Counted from the first letter of the stretch, positions 43,009 through 51,292 are shown. The stretch is DNA of 51,292 bases from Deltaproteobacteria bacterium (GCA_029262295.1 JAJCZR010000047.1:1-51292), one strand, 5' to 3'. Notes: generated from the sequence alone by a model not told the origin. Numbers and translations are program-made.

Positions 43009-43689
43009 TTACTGACAACCTGGAGTTGTTCTATCCACTTCAGCAAAATCTCCTATTGTTCCAGAAGCATCTGGAGTACCAGTACCTAATGGACCAGTTC
43101 CCTGTATCTGACATCTTATTGAACCATCGCCATATACAGCAAAATTCCTTCTTCCAGTTTTATTGTAGCTAACAACTCCGGCATTCCATCCAAAATCATC
43201 AAACCCCACAGAGGCTCCTCCGCCTCCTAATCTAACTCCATTAAGTGCATTAACGTTAGTATTATCATGCACTAGGCAATAACCAGACCTCGGGGCACCA
43301 CAACCATTTCCCACACCTGTTCCATCTCCTCCACCTGCTCCATTATTCAAATCAGCTGTAGAAAAACTTGAATCAACAAGCTCATCTTCAGCTTGAGCTG
43401 TCCCAGAAGGGTCTCTCAATACATCTGGACCATTTGCCGCTACAGTTCCAATTGCATCAGTGTAATTTCTTGTACCATCATCGTTAAGATCCTGTTCAAA
43501 ATATTCACCTTCTGCATCTCTTAAAACCTGCATCATTTTTTTAGCATTTGCTTCATTAGCAGAAAGCCTTGCCTTTAAAAGGTTAGGAATAGCTAGTGCA
43601 AGCAAAATACCTATAATCGCTGCTACTACGAGCAACTCAATCAGGGTAAAACCCTTTTCGTTCTTCTTACTTTTGTTTAAACTTGACAT
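43009..43689 (-). CDS. pilA: Major type IV pilin PilA
   Basis: 226 aa. 13-residue leader with NEKG|FTLIELLVVAAIIGIL prepilin peptidase site and Glu5. The hydrophobic N-terminal helix (residues 14-45) is followed by a soluble domain with paired cysteines (GCGAPRSGYC, IRCQIQGTGP, TPGCQ). Strong SD (GGAGG) 9 nt before ATG 43689, and a perfect sigma-54 promoter upstream. It shares the 'EANAKKMMQVLRDAEGEYFEQ' segment with the second pilin. The strong SD and promoter favour this as the major pilin. Length is longer than E. coli/Pseudomonas PilA (about 150) but normal for deltaproteobacterial-like pilins. Confidence 0.95.
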   Translation of the reverse strand: MSSLNKSKKNEKGFTLIELLVVAAIIGILLALAIPNLLKARLSANEANAKKMMQVLRDAEGEYFEQDLNDDGTRNYTDAIGTVAANGPDVLRDPSGTAQAEDELVDSSFSTADLNNGAGGGDGTGVGNGCGAPRSGYCLVHDNTNVNALNGVRLGGGGASVGFDDFGWNAGVVSYNKTGRRNFAVYGDGSIRCQIQGTGPLGTGTPDASGTIGDFAEVDRTTPGCQ

Positions 43690-43733
43690 TTTGTAATGTC
43701 CTCCTAAAAAATTTAATTTTGCTTATTTATAAA

Positions 43734-43749
43734 TGCAACAGGTGTGCCA
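43734..43749 (-). promoter_or_regulatory. Sigma-54 promoter of pilA
   Basis: Minus strand TGGCAC-ACCTG-TTGCA, an exact match to the -24/-12 consensus TGGCAC-N5-TTGCW. It lies about 45 nt before the pilA ATG. Confidence 0.93.
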
Positions 43750-43837
43750 AAAGAGCTTAAATATGCTGAAAACCCTTTAAAATCAATAGTTTTAGAGTTT
43801 TATGAAATTTAGACAAATATATACATATCTAATGTTT

Positions 43838-43852
43838 TGACAAATTTTGTCA
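43838..43852. promoter_or_regulatory. Candidate enhancer site upstream of pilA
   Basis: Palindrome TGACAAATTTTGTCA, about 90 bp upstream of the -24 element, where an NtrC/PilR-type activator would bind. Another TGTC lies nearby (TTTGTCTAAA on the minus strand). By analogy with PilR sites; not proven. Confidence 0.55.
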
Positions 43853-43883
43853 GATTATTGTGATAATTCTTGCCATAAAGCTC

Positions 43884-44783
43884 CTACTCTTTCATAGCAT
43901 ACGCCACCAAAACCTCTCCTTTTCCAATTGCTTTACCAAAAAATGCCAAAGGAAACATCAAAAAATTCCCAAAAACATCCCTTTGAATTTTAAAAAACAG
44001 TTTTTTTTGTTTTTTCCTCTTATTCATCATTTTATTAAAACTATTAATAAGCATTGGTGTCGAAATGAGGGTTTTAGATTCAATTACTCTGAATCCGGAT
44101 TTTTGAAGCGTTAGTTCCAGTGAAATCTTTGAAAAAAAAGATATGTGTTGTTTCACATTCCAATTATAGTTCTCTTTAAAGATCTTTGTCCCTATAGAGT
44201 TTGCATTAGGAACAACTATCAGCAGCTTTCCATTTTCTTTTAAAATACCTTTTACTTTTTCTAAAGTAGCATGTGGGTCTACAAAATGCTCTAACACATG
44301 AAACATAATTGCAGCATCAAACCTGTCTTCAAACTCAACATCTTCAATAAATCCTTCATAAACGTTGAGGCCAAATTTTTCCCTGGCAATCTCAGCACTA
44401 TTTGGATTAGCTTCAAGGCCGCTAACTTCAAAGCCAATATCTCTTGCTATTGAGGTTATCCAACCTGTGGAACAACCTATATCCAAAAGTTTAGGGTTAA
44501 AACTTGATTCAAAGTTGTTTTTTAAATTTTTAAGAAGTGGCCTAACTATGAGTCTTTCTTTTAGTTTTTCAAGAATAGTAGATCGAAAAACCTCACTTTG
44601 CCTTTTTGCATCATACTTAAACCCTACGCCATAAATAGCTTTTAAATCCTCTTTGCCTGGGATAGGTGAAGTCCTTAATAACCCACAGTTATTACATTCA
44701 TAAATAGAATAGTTTTTTTCTTTTTTAAGGGTAAATTTGTAAAGAAGGTTAGTTTTAGTCCCGCACAGGTAACAGTTATTCAT
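43884..44783 (-). CDS. SAM-dependent methyltransferase with N-terminal zinc ribbon
   Basis: 299 aa. Two CxxC pairs at the N-terminus (CYLCGTKTN, CNNCGLL) form a zinc ribbon, followed by a class I methyltransferase: motif I LLDIGCSTGWITSIARDIG, acidic SGLEANPNSAEIAREKFG, and HVLEHFVDPH. This C-methyltransferase/O-methyltransferase layout is common in polysaccharide and lipid loci. It is upstream of pilA in the same direction but separated by the sigma-54 region, so it is probably a separate unit. Possible role in modifying glycan; inference. Confidence 0.85.
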   Translation of the reverse strand: MNNCYLCGTKTNLLYKFTLKKEKNYSIYECNNCGLLRTSPIPGKEDLKAIYGVGFKYDAKRQSEVFRSTILEKLKERLIVRPLLKNLKNNFESSFNPKLLDIGCSTGWITSIARDIGFEVSGLEANPNSAEIAREKFGLNVYEGFIEDVEFEDRFDAAIMFHVLEHFVDPHATLEKVKGILKENGKLLIVVPNANSIGTKIFKENYNWNVKQHISFFSKISLELTLQKSGFRVIESKTLISTPMLINSFNKMMNKRKKQKKLFFKIQRDVFGNFLMFPLAFFGKAIGKGEVLVAYAMKE

Positions 44784-44880
44784 AAAATCAGATTTAAAAT
44801 TAATTTCGGATAAGGATTTATTTACACAAATTTAGGTTATAATAATCATAATAATTTAACTTTTACTACTAAACAAAACC

Positions 44881-45387
44881 ATGAAAAAAAACTTTTGTTA
44901 TCTCATAATTTTCTTTTTGCTTCTTTCCTGTGGCAATCTAAAAACAAGCTCAATCTTTGAGCAGCCAAACTCAAGCTTAAGAGATTTCGATGCACTTGAA
45001 ATCAGGGATTTTGAAACCAATATACCTAATTTTTCAAATGATTCGTTAACCCAAATCCCTTTATTTATAGAACAAGGGGCAAGGAACTTTCATTTTCAAA
45101 AGGTTAAATATGGCAATATTACCTCAGTGGATGAAGAAAAAACACTTGTGCTACTTGGTGAGATAACTGAGTATGAATCAGGTGGAAAAATAAAATATGA
45201 AAGTGGGGCATTAAAGTTTGGGGAAGTAAATCTCAATATATCAATTGCAATTGTTGAAAAGGGCACTGGGAATGAAATCGTAAGAGGTGAAATTGCAAGC
45301 TTTAGTTCATTTGGTTTTTCTGCAGGAGAGAAATTTCAAAAGTCTGTTGCAAATGAAATAATAAAATTTTTAGCTCAAAACACTTAA
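44881..45387 (+). CDS. Putative lipoprotein, DUF4410-like
   Basis: 168 aa. Signal peptide ends in lipobox LLLSCG (Cys17). The mature region has beta strands with pattern LVLLGEITEYESGGKIKYES and a C-terminal SFSSFGFSAGEKFQKSVANE, resembling DUF4410 lipoproteins. ATG 44881. First of three plus-strand genes (lipoprotein, TPR protein, small protein), divergent from the methyltransferase. Function unknown. Confidence 0.7.
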   Translation: MKKNFCYLIIFFLLLSCGNLKTSSIFEQPNSSLRDFDALEIRDFETNIPNFSNDSLTQIPLFIEQGARNFHFQKVKYGNITSVDEEKTLVLLGEITEYESGGKIKYESGALKFGEVNLNISIAIVEKGTGNEIVRGEIASFSSFGFSAGEKFQKSVANEIIKFLAQNT

Positions 45388-45417
45388 CATTTTTGTCTTT
45401 GAAAGGGGTGGAACTAA

Positions 45418-46416
45418 ATGTTTAGAAATTCAAGTCATAAATTATTTATTATTTTTATTCTAATTTTTTCTTTCATAATCGGAATAAACCCGGTCAACTC
45501 TGAGGAAAAAGATGATAAAAAATATAAAGAAGCAAGGGAATTGTTCTTTAAACTTGACGAAGATGGAATCGAAGAATCAATCAAAATATATAATGAAATA
45601 CTCAAGAAAGATCCCAATGCCGCAAGAGCTTTAGCTGGGCTTGCCGAAGCTTATTCCTTTAAAGGCTTTTTTAATAAGGCATCTAAAAATGAGTATGAAA
45701 ACGATTTCATACTGTCTTACCAGCATATGCAAAAAGCGTTAAAACTTGAACCCAAAAACAACCATGTTAAAAGAGCCCTTGCCTATGTCTATCTCAACTT
45801 AAACAGATCAAAAGAAGCTTTAAATATTGCAAACAAACTGGTTGAGAGTGAAGAAGACAATTATGAGAATATCTACCTTGCATGGTCAGCTGATGGTAAA
45901 AGACCTGAAGATGTGAGAATAACTAAGGTCCTTGAATCAAACTCAAATTTTATACTGGCCCACTATGATCTTGCAAAATCTTACTATATAAGGAGAAGAA
46001 ATCCCTCAAAAGCAATAATCCATTTGGAAAAAGTGGTAGAAATTTCTGATTCACCATACTTTAGGACTTATCTTGGAAAAGTCCTGAGATCAAGAAGATC
46101 AATCACAAGATCGATACAGGAATTTGATAAAGCCCTCAAAATTGACCCAAATAACAGTTTTGCAAAAGTTAACAAAGGAATTTCACTTCATTACAAAGCA
46201 AAATATAAAGAATCTTCAGTGCTTATCCTTGATGCACTTAAATCTAATCCAAACTTCCCGGAAGCTTACTTTTTTCTTGGAAGCAACTATTATATAGCTG
46301 GCGATAAAAACAACTCTCTTGTTAACTACAATAAATTTTTAAGTAAAGTTGCTGGTCAGTCAAAGTATAGCAACTATATCAAAAAGGCTAGAAACGATAT
46401 AAGCAAAATCAACTAA
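45418..46416 (+). CDS. Secreted TPR-repeat protein
   Basis: 332 aa. Signal-like hydrophobic N-terminus (residues 8-26), then TPR repeats from about 35 to the end (AARALAGLAEAYSFKGFFNK, NNHVKRALAYVYLNLNRSKE, SFAKVNKGISLHYKAKYKES, PEAYFFLGSNYYIAGDKNNS). Likely periplasmic scaffold. Its stop is directly followed by the ATG of the next gene, so they are translationally coupled. SD GGGGTG 5 nt before ATG. Confidence 0.85.
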   Translation: MFRNSSHKLFIIFILIFSFIIGINPVNSEEKDDKKYKEARELFFKLDEDGIEESIKIYNEILKKDPNAARALAGLAEAYSFKGFFNKASKNEYENDFILSYQHMQKALKLEPKNNHVKRALAYVYLNLNRSKEALNIANKLVESEEDNYENIYLAWSADGKRPEDVRITKVLESNSNFILAHYDLAKSYYIRRRNPSKAIIHLEKVVEISDSPYFRTYLGKVLRSRRSITRSIQEFDKALKIDPNNSFAKVNKGISLHYKAKYKESSVLILDALKSNPNFPEAYFFLGSNYYIAGDKNNSLVNYNKFLSKVAGQSKYSNYIKKARNDISKIN

Positions 46417-46749
46417 ATGAATATAGATAAAAACCTCATTCCTGAAAAAGCTCAAATTGATCTTTCTTTTCAACTTGAATCAAGTGCGACGCTTTGGGAT
46501 AGAATTTTTGAAGGTTTTGAATCAGAAGTAACTCTTGTAAGCAGGTTTGAAGCAAAAGACAAAAAATCCCTGAAGTTGCTATACAGGTTTGGATCAAAGA
46601 TTCAAAAGAAATTTAAAACCTGCAAGGTCGAGCCCAAAAGCTATGGAATTGTAATAATAAGGGATATAGATGAAGAGCAAAAAGAATTTATTAATGAATG
46701 GATAGATCTTATGAAAAGCCTCAGATGTGAAATTGTAAACTGCATTTAA
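46417..46749 (+). CDS. Hypothetical protein
   Basis: 110 aa, unrecognised. No signal peptide; mixed alpha/beta (SAKE-type RFEAKDKKSLKLLYRFGSKI, YGIVIIRDIDEEQKEFINEW). ATG is adjacent to the TAA of the TPR gene (TAAATG). Converges on birA with a 4-nt overlap of stops. Confidence 0.6.
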   Translation: MNIDKNLIPEKAQIDLSFQLESSATLWDRIFEGFESEVTLVSRFEAKDKKSLKLLYRFGSKIQKKFKTCKVEPKSYGIVIIRDIDEEQKEFINEWIDLMKSLRCEIVNCI

Positions 46750-47531
46750 AAAGAAAAGTCCCCCGTAATAACTTTTTCAAGCCTACCATCATCCTTCCTT
46801 ATATAAAGAAATCCGTTTTCATCAACTTTTTCCGCAATACCTTTATATATATTATTTCCATCTACAACCTCTACCATACTGCCAATTGCACCCCACAGCT
46901 TAGTCCAGTCTGAAAGAATTTTTGATATACCAGATTTTATAAATCGAATATAGTATTTATCAATATTATTGATAAGCTCAGCAGCAAATTCTTCCCTCTC
47001 AACTGCTCTATCCAACTCAATACTTAAAGAAGTTACCTTATATGATATATCCGGCATTAAGTTCAGTATCAAATCGCTATCCATGTTAATGTTTACACCA
47101 ATTCCAACAATGAGATAGTCGACAATATTTTTATTTAATTTAAGCTCTGTTAAGACGCCTGAGATCTTTTTGCTTTGAACCAAAATATCATTTGGCCACT
47201 TTATTTTTGATCCTACTCCATAGCCATCAAAAGTTTCTTTCAGAGCGCAAGAAGCAAGAAAAGTAAAGATAGATACAGTTTTTGGACTGATATTTGGCCT
47301 TAGCAGAATTGATATGTAAAGATTCTTACCTTTAGGAGAGACCCAGCTTCTTTCTAACCTTCCCTTTCCAGCGGTTTGTGAATCTGAGATTAAAACTGTG
47401 CCATCATCAAGATTTCTATCAAGTGCCAACTGATATAAATACTTATTTGTGGAGTGTACCTCTTCGAAAAACAATATTTTTTTCCCAACAATCTGAGTAT
47501 CAATTTTATTTTTTATTTCAACTATATTCAT
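46746..47531 (-). CDS. birA: Biotin-[acetyl-CoA-carboxylase] ligase
   Basis: Attaches biotin to the acetyl-CoA carboxylase carrier protein. 261 aa with catalytic core motifs SDSQTAGKGRLERSWVSPKG (GRG-type biotinyl-AMP loop: GKGRLER), KIKWPNDILVQSKKISGVLTE, and VGIGVNINMDSD. The N-terminal HTH of regulatory BirA is absent, so it is a monofunctional ligase without repressor function. C-terminal domain about 205-261. ATG 47531. Confidence 0.94.
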   Translation of the reverse strand: MNIVEIKNKIDTQIVGKKILFFEEVHSTNKYLYQLALDRNLDDGTVLISDSQTAGKGRLERSWVSPKGKNLYISILLRPNISPKTVSIFTFLASCALKETFDGYGVGSKIKWPNDILVQSKKISGVLTELKLNKNIVDYLIVGIGVNINMDSDLILNLMPDISYKVTSLSIELDRAVEREEFAAELINNIDKYYIRFIKSGISKILSDWTKLWGAIGSMVEVVDGNNIYKGIAEKVDENGFLYIRKDDGRLEKVITGDFSF

Positions 47532-47591
47532 AGAATTACTAAAATAAAATACTTAAAAAAAGGAAAAACTATATATACTTATTATGTATAT

Positions 47592-47620
47592 TTGACAAAT
47601 AAAATCGAATTAAATATAAT
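47592..47620 (+). promoter_or_regulatory. Sigma-70 promoter of tRNA-Ile2
   Basis: TTGACA (47592-47597), 17 nt, TATAAT (47615-47620). Exact consensus with ideal spacing; the tRNA starts 21 nt after the -10 element. Confidence 0.9.
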
Positions 47621-47640
47621 CTGCAATCTTAATATCATAT

Positions 47641-47714
47641 GGGCCTATAGCTCAGTTGGTTAGAGCAACGGACTCATAATCCGTCGGTCCCTGGTTCGAG
47701 TCCAGGTGGGCCCA
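47641..47714 (+). tRNA. tRNA with CAT anticodon, probably tRNA-Ile2 (lysidine)
   Basis: 74-nt cloverleaf with anticodon loop CTCATAA. Acceptor GGGCCTA/TGGGCCC with discriminator A. C4 and C5 paired with G are TilS identity features of tRNA-Ile2, whereas elongator Met usually has other bases there. CCA is not encoded. Confidence 0.85.
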
Positions 47715-47843
47715 AGAGTAAGCTGATTAAGTAATGAAAATATTAATACCTCACAACACCCAAAACAATCTTAACATAACAACCAAAAAACATTTTTCAT
47801 TCTCAAGAATTTTCAATTATTACTCAAACAATGGAGTTACGAT

Positions 47844-48560
47844 ATGAGGGAACAAATTATCACTCTCGAAAAACTTCAAAACATTGATAGCCAGCTACGT
47901 GAAATTGAAAAAGACCTTGATAAATATCCTAAGGAAATTTCAGCCTTCAACGATGAGTTAGAAAAAAGAAAGGATATAATTAATGGAAAGAAAGAAAACC
48001 TAAAAGAAATAGAAGATTCTAAAACTAAACTGGAACAACAGTTAAAAGATAACCAATCAGTAATAAAAAAAGCAGAAGAAAGGCTTTTTGAAATAAAAAC
48101 CCATAAAGAATATGAAGCCCTACAAAAAGAGATAACTGAGACAAAAAGAAGTAATTCTGAAATTGAAGATCAAATACTCAATTTAATGGAAGAATCAGAA
48201 AAACTAGGTTCTGACCTAAAAGATAAAGAAGAAAAGTTTTCTAAAATCAATGATGAATATTCAGAAAAAATCTCTGAATATGAGATGATTATCGAAGATC
48301 TTGAAAATTCTCATAAACCAATAAAAGAAGAAAAAAATAAAATATCAGGGCTGGTTGACCCCGAAGTACTTCCTGTCTATGAAAAAGCCGCAAAAAGAAA
48401 TGGTGAGGCACTTGCACTTGCAGAAAACGAAAGTTGCACAACATGCCATATACATCTACCACCTCAGCTTTATAACGAATTACTAACCCAGAAAAGAATA
48501 ATACTTTGTCCAAGCTGTAAAAGAATCCTATACACTGCCCAAGAGCAGGAAAGTGAATAA
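47844..48560 (+). CDS. Coiled-coil protein with C-terminal zinc ribbon, CdsZ/CT398-like
   Basis: 238 aa. A long antiparallel coiled coil (about 5-170), then a C4 zinc ribbon at 195-230 (ESCTTCHIHLPPQLYNELL ... ILCPSCKRILY). This layout matches the widespread 'C4-type zinc ribbon' family (Chlamydia CT398/CdsZ, which binds sigma-54 and a secretion component). ATG 47844 with GGAG 8 nt upstream. Overlaps rnhA by 8 nt, so the two are translationally coupled. Possible sigma-54 partner is suggestive given the sigma-54 promoters here, but unproven. Confidence 0.85.
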   Translation: MREQIITLEKLQNIDSQLREIEKDLDKYPKEISAFNDELEKRKDIINGKKENLKEIEDSKTKLEQQLKDNQSVIKKAEERLFEIKTHKEYEALQKEITETKRSNSEIEDQILNLMEESEKLGSDLKDKEEKFSKINDEYSEKISEYEMIIEDLENSHKPIKEEKNKISGLVDPEVLPVYEKAAKRNGEALALAENESCTTCHIHLPPQLYNELLTQKRIILCPSCKRILYTAQEQESE

Positions 48561-48978
48561 TATTCAAGAAAAGAACCTTACTAAAGTTTTCACAGACGGT
48601 GCATCAAGGGGAAACCCTGGAGATTCGGGCATTGGCGTATTAATTATTGAAAATAATGGCAATAGGTCTGAATTAAAAAAATACCTTGGTAAAAAAACAA
48701 ATAATCAGGCTGAATATAGTGCCTTAATACTTGCACTTGAAAACCTTACCAACTTAAAAGATTCTGAAATAATTATCCAAACAGACTCCCAGCTCATGGC
48801 CAATCAAATGAATGGCAACTGGAGGGTTAAAGATGAAGGGTTAAAGAGTTTATATTCAAAAGCAAAAAAACTTTGCCAGCAATATAATAAACTTAACATC
48901 ACCTATATCCCCAGAACCCAGAATAAAGAAGCCGATAGACTTGCAAACGAAGCAATAAATGAATATTTTATTGATTAG
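48553..48978 (+). CDS. rnhA: Ribonuclease HI
   Basis: Cleaves RNA in RNA-DNA hybrids. DEDD catalytic set: Asp15 in FTDGASRGNPG, Glu in NNQAEYSALILALE, Asp in IIQTDSQLMANQ, Asp near NKEADRLANEA. 141 aa, normal. GTG start at 48553, overlapping the upstream gene by 8 nt. Its TAG stop shares its last base with the first base of rnpB. Confidence 0.95.
   Translation: MNNIQEKNLTKVFTDGASRGNPGDSGIGVLIIENNGNRSELKKYLGKKTNNQAEYSALILALENLTNLKDSEIIIQTDSQLMANQMNGNWRVKDEGLKSLYSKAKKLCQQYNKLNITYIPRTQNKEADRLANEAINEYFID
48941..48969 (+). promoter_or_regulatory. Candidate promoter of rnpB inside rnhA
   Basis: TTGCAA (48941-48946), 17 nt, TATTTT (48964-48969). +1 predicted near 48976-48978, which coincides with the first base of rnpB. 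Fits a dedicated rnpB promoter within rnhA. Confidence 0.6.
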
Positions 48979-49345
48979 CGAGTTAACTTCGCAGTCGCTT
49001 GCAATTTATTGTAAGAGGAAAGTCCGAACTTCATAGGGCAGAGCGCTGGCTAACGGCCAGGTGTTGCGAGGCAAAGGATAGTGCAACAGAAAATATACCG
49101 CCTAAGTACTATTTGTTTAGTGCTGGCAAGGGTGAAATGGTGGTGTAAGAGACTACCGCTCGAAGAGTGATCTAAGAGGCATGGTAAACCCCGCTCGAAG
49201 AAAGACAAATAGGGAAGCACACGGATGTAAATCCGTAAAGAGTTGCCCACTCTTTGTTTCCGGGTAGTTCGTTAAAGATATTTGGTAACAGATATCGTAG
49301 ATGAATGGCTGCGCTAGACAGAATTCGGCTTACAGGTTAACTCGC
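48978..49345 (+). ncRNA. rnpB: RNase P RNA (M1 RNA, type A-like)
   Basis: 368 nt. Conserved core: GAGGAAAGTCCGAACTTC (CR-I) near the 5' end and ACAGAATTCGGCTTAC (CR-V) near the 3' end, with internal GGCCAGGTG, GGGTGAAATGGTG and CGGATGTAAATCCG. Ends form P1: GCGAGTTAAC (48978-48987) with GTTAACTCGC (49336-49345), followed by TTTT. The 5' base is the last base of the rnhA stop codon and the 3' end overlaps the tyrS stop by 9 nt. Confidence 0.96.
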
Positions 49346-50545
49346 TTTTATATTTACTTTAACAAACTCTTTTTTACCAATTTTCAATTCAAGATTATCT
49401 TCATCAGGAATAGTTTCTTTAAAATCAGAATACTTCTTATTATTAATAGTAAGCCCACCCTGTGATATCAACCTTTTAGCCTCACCCCTTGAGCTTAAAG
49501 AATTTGATGCCTCAAAAACCAGGTCAAGAAGAGTATTAATGGAATCTCTATCAAGGGTTAGTTCCCTTGCATCATCGGGAAATTCCTTATCAGAAAATTT
49601 TGTCTCAAAATCCTCTTTCGCTTTAGAGGCAAGAGCTTCATTATGAAGCCAGAACGTAAGCTCAAATGCAAGTTCTTTTTTCGCTATCATTGGATGACCT
49701 TTTTTTAACTCTTCAATTTCACTTTCAGATTTGGAGCTGAAAAAGCCATAGTATTTCCACATTAATTCATCTGACACAGACATTACTTTTCCAAAGATAT
49801 CCACTTCATTCTCTTCAACACCAATATAGTTTCCAAGCGATTTCGACATTTTGTTTACACCATCTAATCCCTCAAGAATTGGAAGGAAAATAGCCACTTG
49901 CGGCTGCTGGTTAAAATGTCTTTGAAAATCCCTCCCAAGCAAGATGTTAAATGTCTGATCGGTTCCTCCCATTTCAACATCAGCTTTTATTGCAACTGAG
50001 TCATAAGCCTGAATTAAGGGATACATAAATTCTTTTAATGAAATGGAAACCCCGCTTTTATACCTTTTACTAAAATCGTCTCTTTCCAAGATCCTTGCTA
50101 CATTAACAAGGGAAGTAAGCCTAAGTAGGTCGTCAACTCCAATATTGTTAAGCCAACTGGAATTAAACATCACTTTTGTTTTGTCTTTATCAAGAATCTT
50201 AAAGACTTGTCTTTCATAGGTTTTGGAATTTTTTATTATTTCTTCACTTGAAAGTGGAGGTCTGGTTTCGTTTTTTCCTGTGGGATCACCAATCCCGGCA
50301 GTAAAATCACCTATTAAAAAGATTATTTCATGCCCTAAATCCTGAAAGTCGCGAAGTTTTTTTAGTAAAAGGCAATGTCCAAGATGAAGATCTGGAGCAG
50401 TAGGATCAAAGCCTGCTTTTATACGAAGTGGTTTATTACTGTTTTTAGAATCTTTGAGTTTTAAAAGAAGTTCTTCTTCGGAAATTATACTTTCCGTGCC
50501 CCTACTAATTATTTCAAGTTGCTCTTTAGGACCAGAAAAACCCAT
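49337..50545 (-). CDS. tyrS: Tyrosyl-tRNA synthetase
   Basis: Class I aaRS, 402 aa. [19 protein letters not shown] (HIGH site HLGH near residue 56), then [35 protein letters not shown] and MSKS loop [11 protein letters not shown] (about 234). C-terminal S4 domain (residues about 340-400, [16 protein letters not shown]). The form with 'TGKNETRP' belongs to the TyrRS-S/TyrZ-like group. Its stop codon lies within the rnpB 3' strand. ATG 50545. Confidence 0.97.
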   Translation of the reverse strand: MGFSGPKEQLEIISRGTESIISEEELLLKLKDSKNSNKPLRIKAGFDPTAPDLHLGHCLLLKKLRDFQDLGHEIIFLIGDFTAGIGDPTGKNETRPPLSSEEIIKNSKTYERQVFKILDKDKTKVMFNSSWLNNIGVDDLLRLTSLVNVARILERDDFSKRYKSGVSISLKEFMYPLIQAYDSVAIKADVEMGGTDQTFNILLGRDFQRHFNQQPQVAIFLPILEGLDGVNKMSKSLGNYIGVEENEVDIFGKVMSVSDELMWKYYGFFSSKSESEIEELKKGHPMIAKKELAFELTFWLHNEALASKAKEDFETKFSDKEFPDDARELTLDRDSINTLLDLVFEASNSLSSRGEAKRLISQGGLTINNKKYSDFKETIPDEDNLELKIGKKEFVKVNIKAS

Positions 50546-50553
50546 TTTAGTAT

Positions 50554-51292
50554 TTAAGGAAGATTAGTAGAACCCATAAGGTATCTATCACATTCTCTTG
50601 CAGCTTCCCTACCTTCATTTATTGCCCATACAACAAGGCTTTGCCCTCTTCTTGCATCGCCTGCTGCAAAAACGCTTTCAATATTAGTAGCATATTTCCC
50701 ATACTCTGCTTTTGCGTTAGACCTTTCATCTGTATCAATCTTCATCTGCTCAAGGATACCTTGTTCTGGTCCCAAAAATCCGAGTGCAAGTAAGACAATA
50801 TCAGCCGGCCACACTTTTTCAGTCCCTGAAACTTCATCAAATGCCATTCTTCCATTATCACCTGCTTTCCATTCAATCTCCACAGTGTGAAGTTCTTTTA
50901 CATTTCCATTTTCATCAGCCACAAATTTCTTGGTCATCAACTGATATTTCCTGGGATCATCACCAAACACAGCTTTTGCTTCTTCCTGCCCATAGCTAAG
51001 GGTATAAACCCTTGGCCACTCAGGCCATGGATTGTCAGTAGATCTTTGAAGAGGAGGTTTTGTGAGTATTTCAAACTGAAAAAGACTCTCGCAACCGTGC
51101 CTAATGGAGGTTGCAACGCAGTCAGTACCAGTATCACCACCACCTAGAACAATTACATTTTTACCTTTAGCAGAAATATAATTTCCGTCATTAAGATCAC
51201 TATCCAACAAGCTTTTTGTATTTGCCCTCAAAAATTCCATAGCAAAATGGATGCCTTTTGATTCCCTTCCTTCAATTGGAAGGTCACGTGGT
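50554..51292 (-). CDS. gltD: Glutamate synthase small subunit (partial, N-terminus outside window)
   Basis: C-terminal ~245 residues of the beta subunit, reading open to the right edge. Contains [20 protein letters not shown] (second GxGxxG-type nucleotide site, NADPH), [39 protein letters not shown] and [20 protein letters not shown] (FAD site GD). The N-terminal iron-sulfur region lies beyond the window. A start at 51240 is internal and not used. Transfers electrons from NADPH to GltB. Lies downstream of gltB in many genomes; here gltB would be further right. Confidence 0.95.
   Translation of the reverse strand, partial: PRDLPIEGRESKGIHFAMEFLRANTKSLLDSDLNDGNYISAKGKNVIVLGGGDTGTDCVATSIRHGCESLFQFEILTKPPLQRSTDNPWPEWPRVYTLSYGQEEAKAVFGDDPRKYQLMTKKFVADENGNVKELHTVEIEWKAGDNGRMAFDEVSGTEKVWPADIVLLALGFLGPEQGILEQMKIDTDERSNAKAEYGKYATNIESVFAAGDARRGQSLVVWAINEGREAARECDRYLMGSTNLP

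Noticed and set aside
47641-47714. Elongator tRNA-Met as an alternative to tRNA-Ile2
   Set aside because: Acceptor C4-G and C5-G pairs fit TilS recognition better, though a wet test of lysidine would settle it.

Overview
The window is 51.3 kb of AT-rich chromosomal DNA from a Gram-negative (diderm) bacterium. Evidence for an outer membrane is the PilQ secretin, two beta-barrel porin-like proteins, lipoproteins and a heptosyltransferase-family enzyme. Type IV pili, sigma-54 promoters, a PilZ domain, large hybrid histidine kinases and a pilin locus with its own ABC transporter recall Myxococcota, Desulfobacterota and related 'deltaproteobacterial' lineages. I cannot name the phylum from sequence alone. 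Genes use code 11 with frequent TTG and GTG starts. The two tRNAs lack an encoded CCA.

Layout. 1-4391: pilMNOPQ operon, with pilQ running off the left edge. 4586-6153: a small unrecognised operon (HTH regulator, membrane sensor-like protein, lipoprotein), then tRNA-Phe. 6504-9126: ammonium transporter and an OmpL-like porin under a likely sigma-54 promoter. 9424-11665: rimO and fmt. 11668-12333: a decayed PIN toxin-antitoxin pair. 12649-14999: prfB (programmed frameshift), nadK and a PD-(D/E)XK-like protein. 15130-16263: a class V aminotransferase. 16303-24994: two large histidine kinases, a PilZ/alpha-oxoamine synthase fusion and a porin. 25104-30988: two NAD-dependent epimerases, aroC, a DUF559 hairpin-ended unit, an RlmD/TrmA-type methyltransferase and queA. 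31218-36682: argG, pgeF, rluD, a SAM hydrolase and hypotheticals. 36702-37454: an MBL-fold hydrolase. 37538-44783: a pilin locus (two pilins, ABC transporter, TPR protein, glycosyltransferase, methyltransferase). 44881-51292: lipoprotein, TPR protein, birA, tRNA-Ile2, a zinc-ribbon coiled-coil protein, rnhA, rnpB, tyrS and partial gltD.

Two pilus loci (assembly platform plus secretin; pilins plus export/glycan genes) lie about 33 kb apart and probably serve one machine. The fused PilZ-oxoamine synthase followed by a PDZ/GAF kinase and a second hybrid kinase suggests lipid or amino-ketone synthesis tied to c-di-GMP and two-component signalling.

The most unusual signal is a family of short elements with inverted hairpin ends. 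One copy (27288-27701) encloses a DUF559 nuclease whose ribosome-binding site lies in the repeat itself. Other copies (39990-40081, 41013-41183) have the same ends but no gene. A second, unrelated TGTCAT...ATGACA repeat family is scattered through the same intergenic gaps, and the two families sit side by side inside the pilin/ABC operon.
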